From the NCBI GenBank assembly GCA_036362985.1, contig JAYGXS010000004.1:33725007-33789006 (forward strand): 64,000 nucleotides of DNA, given 5' to 3'. How positions within the stretch are numbered: the first letter of the stretch is position 1; each line of letters begins with the position of its first letter. Made by a program: the position numbers and the translations under genes. Under the pieces are notes generated by a model that was not told where the DNA came from, searched no databases, and was given only the letters and a program-made list of their open reading frames with translations. Below are positions 52,801 through 62,973 of this stretch, in pieces. Origin of the DNA: Ligula intestinalis (Eukaryota; Platyhelminthes; Cestoda; Diphyllobothriidea; Diphyllobothriidae).

Positions 52801-53862
52801 CTTCTGTTGTTGTTGTCGCTACCTCTGATGTTTAACATCTGTTCGGGATTTAAAACTCAGAGCAATAAACAAATTGTTCAGATGCTTTACTCAGGATTTG
52901 CTTTCTATCCCAGTGGACTTCGAATTAGTTCATTTGTAGTACGTGACATGGAAGAACTAAAAATGAACTCTCAGCTTTACAGTTTCTTTAGAAATTATTT
53001 TCTGTTCTCGGTATGCATCAGTATATTTAAGGTCTATAAGCACAGACCGAAACTTGATGCAAATATTTTGGCCAAACTCCGTCAGCCACTATGGAATAAC
53101 TGTGCGGTATACACATGCTGCCAACAGGCAGACAGTAGTAGTATATATTGTTGTTGTAGCTTACCATACGAATAGCCCAGGTACTAGCTAACAGGCCCAC
53201 ACAATGTTTCGTCAGTATTCTGCCACTGCTTGACACAGCTGCGAGGGATCCGGCTCTTTAGTGAGTCCGCCAGCTTTGCCTGTTTGCTTTCGGGTTGATA
53301 TACCGGTTTCAGAAGTTCGGCATCAGTATAAATGAACTACTGATTATTTCCTTATCAGACATTTACGCTGAAGAGCGCAGACAAAAATTTGAGGCAGTTA
53401 TTCTTCAAGCACAAGTGTCGAACCACTGTGGGTAACGAAAGATTACATGACCGCCTAAGCTCGACTTGGGAATAGGAACGTCACGTACAAGAAGTAACTT
53501 TGGTCCTGCGTCTATCATTGAGGCTTAAATTTATAAGAAAAACCTCTGCTGGTGTGATCTTCAGGTCCGGTTCCGTAGGGGAAGGACAAGCCATGGAAGG
53601 CCAGCGCGGAAGGAATAGTGTACTACGTTGCCAATAGAGAAGAATTGGAGAATATGTAGGGGGAAGGTGACTATCGGACGAGCATATATCTGCACCCGAG
53701 TGGAGCAGAATCCGAAGTTTGTGAGCGCAGGAATCCTCGCAAGCGCCTACACTGCGGTCTTTGTATGAGTCAGCCTTGAAGGTGATTGACCAGACCGGGG
53801 TGAGCTGACATAATGCGTGTGCACCCGTTTGCAGCAGTGACCGTGCGCGCGCGAGCGTCCAC
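52801..53862. other. Intergenic, one dispersed-repeat copy
   Basis: A repeat copy at 53562-53660 pairs with 63323-63425 (see findings). No other support. Confidence 0.45.
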
Positions 53863-54262
53863 NNNNNNNNNNNNNNNNNNNNNNNNNNNNNNNNNNNNNN
53901 NNNNNNNNNNNNNNNNNNNNNNNNNNNNNNNNNNNNNNNNNNNNNNNNNNNNNNNNNNNNNNNNNNNNNNNNNNNNNNNNNNNNNNNNNNNNNNNNNNNN
54001 NNNNNNNNNNNNNNNNNNNNNNNNNNNNNNNNNNNNNNNNNNNNNNNNNNNNNNNNNNNNNNNNNNNNNNNNNNNNNNNNNNNNNNNNNNNNNNNNNNNN
54101 NNNNNNNNNNNNNNNNNNNNNNNNNNNNNNNNNNNNNNNNNNNNNNNNNNNNNNNNNNNNNNNNNNNNNNNNNNNNNNNNNNNNNNNNNNNNNNNNNNNN
54201 NNNNNNNNNNNNNNNNNNNNNNNNNNNNNNNNNNNNNNNNNNNNNNNNNNNNNNNNNNNNNN
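53863..54262. other. Assembly gap of exactly 400 N
   Basis: Unresolved bases immediately followed by a TCA microsatellite. Open frames spanning the Ns are artefacts. Confidence 1.
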
Positions 54263-54309
<47 letters not shown>

Positions 54310-54333
54310 GTCATCATCATCATCATCATCATT
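54263..54333 (+). repeat. (TCA)n microsatellite at gap edge
   Basis: About 23 TCA units with a single interruption (TCG) at about 54308. The true length is unknown because the array runs into the gap. Confidence 0.95.
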
Positions 54334-57300
54334 CGTGATTCATTTTGCTTCGAATGATCGGTCAATGGTAACATTCTTATCCTTACGTTTCAACTCCAGA
54401 TATCTGGACTGCCTATGAATAATCTGCAACACTTACTGATTCTGACACGTAAGTGCACTTGCTTCTTAGCCCCTTGCTTTTGTCTTGAAGCAAAGTTGCG
54501 AAACATCTGCCCCATTATCTCTTCGCACCGCCACCGAGTTTCAGTTGCGAAGCAAATCCAAGTGTACAGGCCCAGTGATGAATTGCCGAAAAAATATGTT
54601 TTTCAAGTAGACTGGACTGATTGAGAATCATCGCAGAGGCGGCAGATTGCAAGGCCTCATTTTCGCTACCTTCGTCATTATCTGTCTTTATAAACAGAAG
54701 CAGGTATCGGATCGCATTGAGTTAGCAGTACAAAAAATTATTTCATAAAATGCCAACTTTCTGTGGCCTTACGGCAGGTTCAGTTATGCACAAAGGTTCT
54801 GACCTGTAAGGAATTTTTGCTTGTTATTTGCTGAACGTCGAACTAATAAAAGGAAACTTGGTGGATAAAAGCTCACTCGTCGCGTTCTGTCTTGGGGCAG
54901 TGGGTTAGAATGTTGGACTTCTAAATAACAAGTCTTAGTTTCGAACCTCCGGTAGCGCGCCGCGTCGGATTGGGTATGACTAGCTGGTGACGGTTAACGA
55001 AACAGAAATGGTCATTAAAGTTTCCTTTGTCTATGTCGATACTGTTTACCTACTCGTCAGAGTTTAGTCAGAGTGTGTAGCTGAGATGTCTTACTATTTT
55101 TCTGCCTCTCCTTCTGTATTGGATGTCGAATATTGAGCACCTGCCGGATAAGACTGTATTCTGTGTGTTAATTGAATAACTTTACCAGAATGTGGAATTA
55201 TTTCGGGCTATCAATCCCTGAAATCGAGATGCTCAACTATGGCTCTTTTATACTGTGCATGGCTTGTAGTATATGTGTCTCAGTAACGACCCGGATCTCA
55301 ACCTGGTTAACGTTCTTCTAAATAACTGTCTTGTCACGGTTTCTAGTTCGACCGTCGGTCTCGACAATGTCCACCGGTTGCTCCTTAACGGGTTGACGCA
55401 GGAACGGTAACTTTCATTGGATTGTGGTGGAAGTATACACACCCGTTTCTCACTCTCCATCTGGGCCCGACGTCAGGACAAAGTCACGAAGACTTCAGAT
55501 GGGCGAGGGCGCCGGTCCACGTATCGTGGGTCCAAACAAACAGAAATCACAACAAAGTAGGGAGCAGCTCAGACCACAGCTGAGTGTGAATGTCATAAAG
55601 TCCACATTAAGAAGGAGCTATTGCGGGCTGTCTCTTAGTCCGCTAATCAGTCACTTCACACAATATAACACATCCTGGACTGACCACGCAATCCGAGTTC
55701 GTCGTCAGTTGGCAACTCTCCAAGCCTCCGCTTTTAGTTCACCGTGATAGCTTTGAGCGCATCAGATTGTTTACAGTGAGGTAAATGCGCCGAGCCGACG
55801 ACCTCAGGCTCTCTCCACCACGTCCAGCATCAGGCCACCGTTCGAGCCGGCCATTTGTGTGATGCGTGTCGGGACATCATGGCACAATGCGCAAGTCAAG
55901 CAGCGGTTAAGGTCACGGACATGTGTCACGCCCTTCATTGTTCTGACTGGCCCACCTTCACTCTTGGCTAGCGGGTTCATCTCTCTATTTGCTCTGCCTG
56001 GCTACCCGTGAGGCTCTGATGCCTAAGTCTTGCCATAAATCCCTCTTTGGTAATACGACTCTTCACTTGAACTGTTCCCTGTCCTCAGTACCGCCCTGCC
56101 TACGGATATACGTCTGTTTTTGCCTGCCAATAAACTGTATTCCTGTTTTCGAAACATAACAGGGGCAGTGACTGACAGGGCCAGTGAACGTGTGTGCGCA
56201 GGCCACAGCACGAATTGGCCCCCTTGACACACACATATCAGGATTTACACATCTAGGGGATTAGAGATAACCATCGCCATTGACACGGTATTCATCATAA
56301 CACGCACTGGCAGGTTTATTTTTCTTTTGCAGTGACTGCTAACATTCCCTACGCATTTATTCGCGCAGTATCTAGCTCCGTGTCCTTAGCCTAACTCTAG
56401 TCTTGGGCCTCACTCTTCCTCCGCTTTCTGGAATTTAACGCAAGGCCACCCGTTATACGGAGCGAAGTACTTGCTCCTCTGCTCTACCGCAGGGTTGTCT
56501 GTCATACTACATGCGGATGAAGTTTGAAGCAGCTTTGTGGAGGCCCAGATCACTTGCAACCAACCTCAAATTAATCTAAGAGCGTGCGTAATCAGCATAG
56601 AAAGGGGCATGCCTCACGATCACCCTTAGCCAGTCTGTGAGAATTTGCGGACTGGGCGGGTGGCCTTGCATGTTCCAGGGTGCACACAGTGTAAGCATGC
56701 AAATTCTGACCCGTGTAGAGTCGGCTCTAAAAGTTCTTCTCGTTCAATGCAGGGGTCCTAATACTGCACGGTGGAGCTAAGTGCTGAGTCAATGCACTCT
56801 GGCAGACACAGTTACACGCTCTACATGATAGAACAGCCATAGAGCATAAGAACAGATTTTAGTGAGCATCTAAACACTCCTTTCACGCCTGGATGGAAGA
56901 AGGTAGAACCCTCAACAGACGTTTAAACGACACTCAGAAGGTCAAAGGTATTCATATCAGTACTGCATGACCAAGACTCGGCAGTTAAGTTCAGTTATTT
57001 TCGACAAGCTTCCATGCCTTTAAATTGGCTGTTATGTGCCCCGGGCTGACTGGCGGTTGGTAGCAGACGGAACTCCTGTCCCCCCGTGCACTTAGTAGAT
57101 TGCACTGGCGCTGACAACTTTACCTCTCACCCCCCCCCCTCCCCGCCCGCTTCTCAACCATTCATATAAAAAGTCTTTGACACGGTATACATAGTGCTTT
57201 GGTGTCTTAACTACTGTAAAAATTCGCATTGTTTGCCCGGGCTGCGGAAGTTGCTTGTTTGTGTGGTGTGCTCTTGCGTAACCAAACTCAGTTAGACCAT

Positions 57301-57356
57301 TAGGGATGCAGATTATCGTTTAATACTACTTGGTTATCAGCCTACTGCCGAGATAG

Positions 57357-57360
<4 letters not shown>
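54334..57360. other. Intergenic, repeat fragments only
   Basis: A tRNA-related family-2 element is at 54885-55035. An AATAAA at about 56129, followed by AAACATAACA, looks like a retroelement end but is unproven. A C-rich run, CCCCCCCCCTCCCCGCCC, is at 57130-57148. No host gene. Confidence 0.45.
54885..55035 (+). repeat. tRNA-related SINE family 2, best copy
   Basis: The head GGGGCAGTGGGTTAGAATGT resembles a tRNA A-box region, and GTTTCGAACCTCC resembles a B box 35-40 nt later. The tail TGACGGTTAACGAAACAGAA then ATGGTCATTAAAGTTTCC matches the tails at 40.5 and 47.4 kb. Not an intact tRNA gene. Confidence 0.5.
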
Positions 57361-57361
<1 letters not shown>

Positions 57362-57391
<30 letters not shown>

Positions 57392-57424
57392 CTTCTTCTT
57401 CTTCTTCTTCTTCTTCTTCTTCTT

Positions 57425-57455
<31 letters not shown>

Positions 57456-57641
57456 AGCCTTCTTCTTCTTAAGCCTTCTTCTTCTTAAGCCTTCTTCTTC
57501 TTAAGCCTTCTTCTTTTTCTTCTTCTTGTTCTTCTTATTGTTCTTCTTCTTCTTCTTCTTCTTCTTCTTCTTCTTCTTCGTTTTCTTGTTCTTGTTCTTC
57601 TTGTTCTTGTTCTTGTTCTTGTTCTTGTTCTTGTTCTTGTT

Positions 57642-57672
<31 letters not shown>

Positions 57673-57690
57673 AGCCTTCTTCGCCTTAAG
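57362..57690 (+). repeat. (TTC)n tract with CTTAAGCC interruptions
   Basis: About 330 bp of nearly pure TTC/CTT triplets. In the middle (57450-57512) a 16-nt unit containing TTAAGCC repeats four times; towards the end the array changes to TTCTTG units (57586-57645). The TTAAGCC unit returns at the 3' edge. Polypurine on the other strand. Confidence 0.95.
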
Positions 57691-59190
57691 CCTGAGCGAT
57701 GGACTTGGAATGGTAGAACGGGTAGGATTTCACCGCGGCATGAAACAGTTGTATTCCTCCGTGGTTTGAAGGGTAGGCAGTTGCCTAGGGGTTGGACACT
57801 TCTGAAACTGGTCTAAGGAATTCGGGTTTTGCGTCTCTGCAGCTTCTTCTCAGTCACTTTTTTGTGACTGGTTTGAAGGCCTGCCGTGGCAAACTTGACG
57901 GGCGATCGATATGCTTCTCGGGCCTGCATACGGATATCTCAGCTGGTCTGGCTTATTCAGATATATCCTGCAATATGACATTTGGTCCCCTTTTGTGAGG
58001 AGCATTGATTACTGCAGGTCAATGTCAGAAACGCTACGGCAGACCTGACTGACCCATCGAAGTTGGCTCTCTTTATGCAACGCGCAAACACTTAGAAAAA
58101 TCCTTTTCTGTCACTGAGTCTTCAATATTTAACAGAAATACCGATCTAGCTTCTTTGCTGGATCGTACCTCTAACCATCTCATATGTGGCCTCTTTTACA
58201 ATCACGGCCCTCTACCATTTAAACTTCATTTTGATAATCGTGATTGAGTGATCCTCCAACGGAACGAAATCCTGTGTAAAATTTGACAAGCTTTAGCGTT
58301 TCCAGCGGAAAGTAAATAATCGATAATCGTGCTTTACGTGTTGATGCACCAAGAAACGTCAGTTACATGGGCCCCCTCGACAAGGCACAGGATTAGGAAA
58401 CGCCCGCAATATAGGTTTTGCAGTACCTTCCAGGAATTCATGGTTAGGTTTAAGGTTACAGGTAGAGTTGAAGCCGATAATATGGTTAAGGTCAAGGTTT
58501 TTATTTAGGTGAAGTCCTGGAAATATCTACTCTTTTTAGTCTTTCGTGCAAGGCCACTTCTATCACGTGATTTGGGGCCCATTCCTGTCACACTCTTCAG
58601 GGGGAATATAAGCAATTTAAAATGAAATCTCTTCAGAGGGTGGTGTGTACTGATCAGCTCCGTTTTCGGGACAAAACTGAACCTTTCATGTTTGCCTTGG
58701 ATGTGAGTATCCGCAGCCCATGTGAACAGTCGCATTGTTCGTTGACCGAGTGGTTCAGGTAGAATAAATGCAAGCAGAGGTTGGACTATCACTGACTGCT
58801 TACTACAAGTCAACTAAAAGTAACTATTTAAACATTGTGCCCGTCTTTGTCAGTAAAAGTTATGGGAGAACTGGTCGCTGGCGTGACTGGGAGACGTCAG
58901 GTGAGCATTCTGAGTCATCTATAAATTGCCGGTGAGACACTCAAAGTTCCTTTGCCAGCCTGTACATGCGTGGGCGAAGCAGTGGCCATACGGTTAGCCA
59001 ACCCAACCTTGTGCTCACGTAAATCATTTTCACAGATCTCAGGGCGAACCTGGCTGAAGATTAACCCGGCATATTTGTTCTCAACACTTATCCTATCTCT
59101 TTATTGTGACGAAAGATAGACATAGCTTATTGTGAGACATCGTCTTCCCCCTTCCTCCGCCTCCTTAAACCCTAGACAGAAAGGAATTAT
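57691..59190. other. Intergenic, nothing supported
   Basis: Short open frames only, both strands. A tRNA-like string near 58970-59050 is too weak to call. Confidence 0.5.
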
Positions 59191-59194
59191 GAGC

Positions 59195-59840
59195 GCCGTG
59201 ACTTGGGAGTTTGCCAACTGAAGGCATAACTCGGGACACACGATCATCCCTGTTTGTGCTATGTTGTGTGGAGTGGCTAACTACCTCCACCTTCTCTCTC
59301 CTTCTTCTCCTGCACAACCTGCTTCACGTTTTCCTTTTTTCTGTAAATATTCACATGGGCAATTTGGAAAGTTTGTTTGTTGGGCAAACTGACGCACTTA
59401 CCAGACACATCATCAGCCTAGTGTGTGTTATGTATGAATTGGCTGATAAGTGGACTGGGAGTCAGAAGGCGACGACTCCTTCGAATTCCCGGGTTGTGTA
59501 AATCCTAGTGTTTGTGTGTTTATGTCAAGGGGGCCAGGTCGTGAGGTGAAGCGCGCTGACGGGTTTGCCGTCCTGTCAGCCACTGCATCTATTCCCTCAT
59601 CATGCAACCGATCAGCTAGGCGATGGGAGAGAGGGTAAGATCAGCCTTCAGCGCCTTTCTTTCCTCACTATAAAAGAGCTGACGCGCTTGAAGCCATTAA
59701 GGTAAGTTAAAAGCCGTGGCTCGGAGGGTTGCCAACTGAGGGAAAACTCGGACTGCAAGATCAGCTCAGGATGTGTCGTCTAGAATTGCTGACTGGCGGA
59801 CTGAGAGTCAAGCTGCAATGACTCTTTCTTAATGTGACCT
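59195..59840. repeat. Local direct duplication, two diverged copies
   Basis: TTGCCAACTGA-x-GG-x-A-AACTCGG occurs at 59211 and 59730, and a GACTGxGAGTC block follows at 59454 and about 59797. The second copy is shortened between the blocks (from about 245 to about 70 bp). Confidence 0.55.
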
Positions 59841-61962
59841 ACATGACACCCCGCTCAACTGGGATTCAAGCCACCCCCTCCACTTCGTTGTGGTTTTCTG
59901 ATTATTTTGACCCATAGTGTGTGGTGTTGCGCAATCTCCTATGCTCAGTCCTCTTAACTCTGTTATGAAGTGGGACTCAGCTGAGGGAGTGTTGAGCGAG
60001 TGAGATGGGTGCTCCGCAAGTCTACTTTCACTATAATCCAGCGGAAATCACCATCCCTGCACCGACTCCTTATGGAGCATACCATGGCTTTGGTACCGAA
60101 ATGGAACTCTCGTGTGTCGGGGCTGTTACAGTTGCTACCAGTGTGTGTATGTGTGTGAGCGCGTGCGTGCGTGCGTGTGTATGCGGAAATTACTACTATG
60201 TGCATGTACATGGTTGAACTCTACCCGAATGCTATTACGATTCAGATGCTTACTTAGCATAACAGAGATCAGGAGACGGATGGTCGCCAAGAGAGCACAA
60301 TGAACGCGTTTCTAACCTCCGGCGGTGTAGAAGTCTGCCAATTCACTCATTGTGCAGTAACAATGAAACAAGATATGCATGCCATAGTATAGTTTATTAA
60401 GAAAGCTGGTTCATTTTATGGTACTGGCATATAGTTTCAACAAAGTTATAAGCCAAAATTGATGGTTTGCATCTCAAATGCTGCATTAATACTCCAGGGC
60501 CACACGCTTGTCGATGCAACTACTGGGGAACAATGGACATTCAACTGGCAATAGAAAGCAGGCAATGGGCTAGAATTCCATCCTGAAATTAGGATGAATC
60601 GGTGTTCACCATTATCATCTGAGCATTTTTAGCGAGTATAAAAGATAGATGATATAATCTCACGTTAAGAACGAATGAAGACAAGCCGAGCACGATAGGA
60701 AAAAATGGACCCCCCTATACCGTCTAGTGGGTAGCAACAATAGAGGGCAAGATGTCTACTAGTGATAACGCAATTCACACGAGTTGAAGTGTAACGCGCA
60801 ACCCTAAGTACACGAACTTAAACAAACAACGATAAATGCAGGTAAGGGAAATGCGTACCAAATAGGATCAGTCTGAAAGTTGTGTAAAAATAAAAGGGCG
60901 ACAAAGTTGTGAATAAGTACAATTATGGCCTAAGATTACCACACATGCGTTTGAGCAATGGGGAAGAACTTGCTCTGTGGTCAACTTTTTTCGGATTTAA
61001 AGCTTAAACACGCAGCATGGTTCGTGAAATATAAATAGACTTTCTGGTGTTACTGTTTTAGTTTGTATGCGATTATGAACAGTCTATGTCTTGTGGGAAT
61101 CGTATGCGTTTCCCACGGCCTACAGCCATACCTCTTCAGTGTTTTGCTGAAGGGCTGTGGATTGCTCTTCCAAATGCTCGCACCATCACTGTATCATTCG
61201 CCAATTGAGCTGAATAGAATTCATTTTCCACAAAACATGATTAGACCTCATTTTGCGAATGCGACAGCATGCAGATTGCTACAAATTGGATTATAAATGC
61301 TCCCATGAAATCGTCGATTCTATTAACGTTCTAGCCTGCGGCAAGGGAAGAATATGAACTTCGATAACAATCAATGCGTGCATTGCGTCGACTTTCCTAG
61401 CAAAACTTCTCAGTGCTCATCTAATTTTGGGGTAATTTCTTTATCATAGCCTCTGTAGTGTGGTTATAGACTACGGCGGAATAAACACGGCTCTGAACGT
61501 GTTTGATTTGCTCAAGTTGACGAAAAGTAGCATACTAAAAATATGTGCCACACATTTTCGCCTCTATAAATAAGCAAAAGCATGGATGTGACGGTTAACC
61601 CATCTGCTTTCAAGTCGAAATACGTTCCAAAGAATGCGCAGTGACAGAAGCAGCTGTATTGAATCAAAAAATTCTGTAAGAAGGTATACGCAGAAAGCCA
61701 TGGTTGGACACCACTTTGAACAGCCGGGTAATCGAGGTAGGACTGGCTGACTATGCCTGCTGTGTTAGAAATGGTCATTTCAAAATCGATTGGTCCTACA
61801 AATATGCCTTGTACTTCTAGTAGAAGGTTTTTGAAGAGAGGAGAGATGACAAAAATGTGGGCAGTCTCTTTTGGACGTAAATATTTCTTCATTCGGTCAG
61901 TGATAACCCTGATTACCGGCTGTAAGCGGAAACACAGACATATGCTCGTACAAGGCGCAGAT
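59841..61962. other. Intergenic, TG/GC alternating run
   Basis: An alternating purine-pyrimidine run (TG/CG-rich) lies at about 60139-60184. The rest, AT-rich from 60350, has no supported feature. Confidence 0.5.
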
Positions 61963-61984
61963 TGAGAAGGAGATGTGCTCGCTG

Positions 61985-62055
61985 GAACAAGTGCTTTGTT
62001 CGCCTTTCTTTTCGAAAACCGTCGCAGATCCTTCATCAGAGACAGCAGCAGAAAC
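61985..62055 (-). repeat. Hammerhead-like motif, copy B (left arm of foldback)
   Basis: On the - strand: CTGATGA, 19 nt (AGGATCTGCGACGGTTTTC), then GAAAA. The outer strand GCTGCTG upstream can pair with CAGC after GTTC downstream, as a stem I would. The GAAAC to GAAAA change weakens it. Confidence 0.45.
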
Positions 62056-62834
62056 AGGTAATTCACGCACACAGAGTTGCAGTTTATATTGAATGCAGTC
62101 ACTGTGCTAGTGCATACTAATTAAAATTGACGTCTTCCCTATCGCTTGTACGCTATTTGCTTGATTGCCGGCATTCTGGTCGTGACCTGCTGAACGTTGA
62201 GCGCACATGAAGGGATTGGACGTGATGATTGCTCTAACATCTGGCACTCTGACGCTGGCGTAAGACGACGCGTTAGCCTTTGCGTTCCCCAAGTGGCGGC
62301 TTGGTTGAGCGAACTTGAGCTTCAGCACAGAATATGGATAGGGCAGGTCGTTGCACTTTTTTATAGACTCGAGGCCGTGACTCACGTAGCTCGTGACCCA
62401 CACGATTGTCACCTCTCCCGAGAATTTCGGCCCCATAAAATTTTTATACGTGGCCAGGCCTCGTCGAGAGGTGACAATCATGGGTCACGGTTCACCGCCC
62501 CCAGTCTATAAATAAATGCAACGACCCACCCTATCCATATTCCGTGCCGAGGCTCAAGTTCGCCCAAGCAAGCTGCCACTTGGGCAGCGCACAGGTTAAC
62601 GCGTCATCTAACACCAGCGTCTGGGAACCAGATGGTCAACCAATCATCAAGTCCAATTCTACCACGTATGATGAAAGTTCAGCAGGTTACGGTACGCACG
62701 GCGGTCATCAAGCTATTAGCGCCCAAGCGGGCAATCGCCTTCGACAGGAGAGTCGTTAATTGTCATAATAGTGCAGTCACATAGTGAATGTATCCTGTAA
62801 ATACTGCGACTCTCTGTGCATGAATTACCTGTTT

Positions 62835-62905
62835 CTGCTACTGTCTCTGCTGAAGGATCTGCAACTGATTTCGAAACGTCAGGCGAGCAAAGTACTTGTC
62901 CCAGC
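62835..62905 (+). repeat. Hammerhead-like motif, copy E (right arm of foldback)
   Basis: On the + strand CTGCTGA (one base off CTGATGA), 19 nt, GAAAC, then GTCAGGCGAGCAAA and TTGTCCCAGC. Same layout as copies A and B; the core base change should inactivate it. Confidence 0.45.
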
Positions 62906-62973
62906 CATCACATCTTGTTCTTTTCAATTACTTTCTGGGAATCGTAACTCGCTTGTATTAGCAAGGCGCAGAT

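Larger units (their letters stand above)
61963..62961. mobile_element. Foldback element of about 1 kb with hammerhead-like ends
   Basis: The left arm (about 61970-62417) and right arm (62466-62914) are inverted repeats around a 48-nt loop. Matches run along the whole arm, for example ATTGTCACCTCTC/GAGAGGTGACAAT at the centre, GACCTGCTGAAC-type blocks in the middle, and GTAATTC(A/G)(T/C)GCA near the ends. CAAGGCGCAGAT flanks the element at 61951-61962 and 62962-62973. Each outer end carries the hammerhead-like motif (copies B and E). No coding capacity. Confidence 0.75.

Noticed and set aside
52768..53175. Frame starting with a leucine-rich, signal-peptide-like segment
   Set aside because: Overlaps the Penelope-like remnant in another frame, lacks any downstream domain, and has no supporting promoter or splice context.
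53481..54418. Long open frames on both strands across 53.5-54.4 kb
   Set aside because: They consist of the N gap plus poly-Ser or poly-Met from the TCA microsatellite.
57526..57816. Phe/Leu-rich 96-codon frame
   Set aside because: Direct translation of the TTC/TTG simple repeat.
61512..62102. 196-codon - strand frame covering the foldback's left end
   Set aside because: Runs through the repeat motif; a similar short reading occurs at 11.4 and 62.8 kb only because the DNA is a shared repeat.
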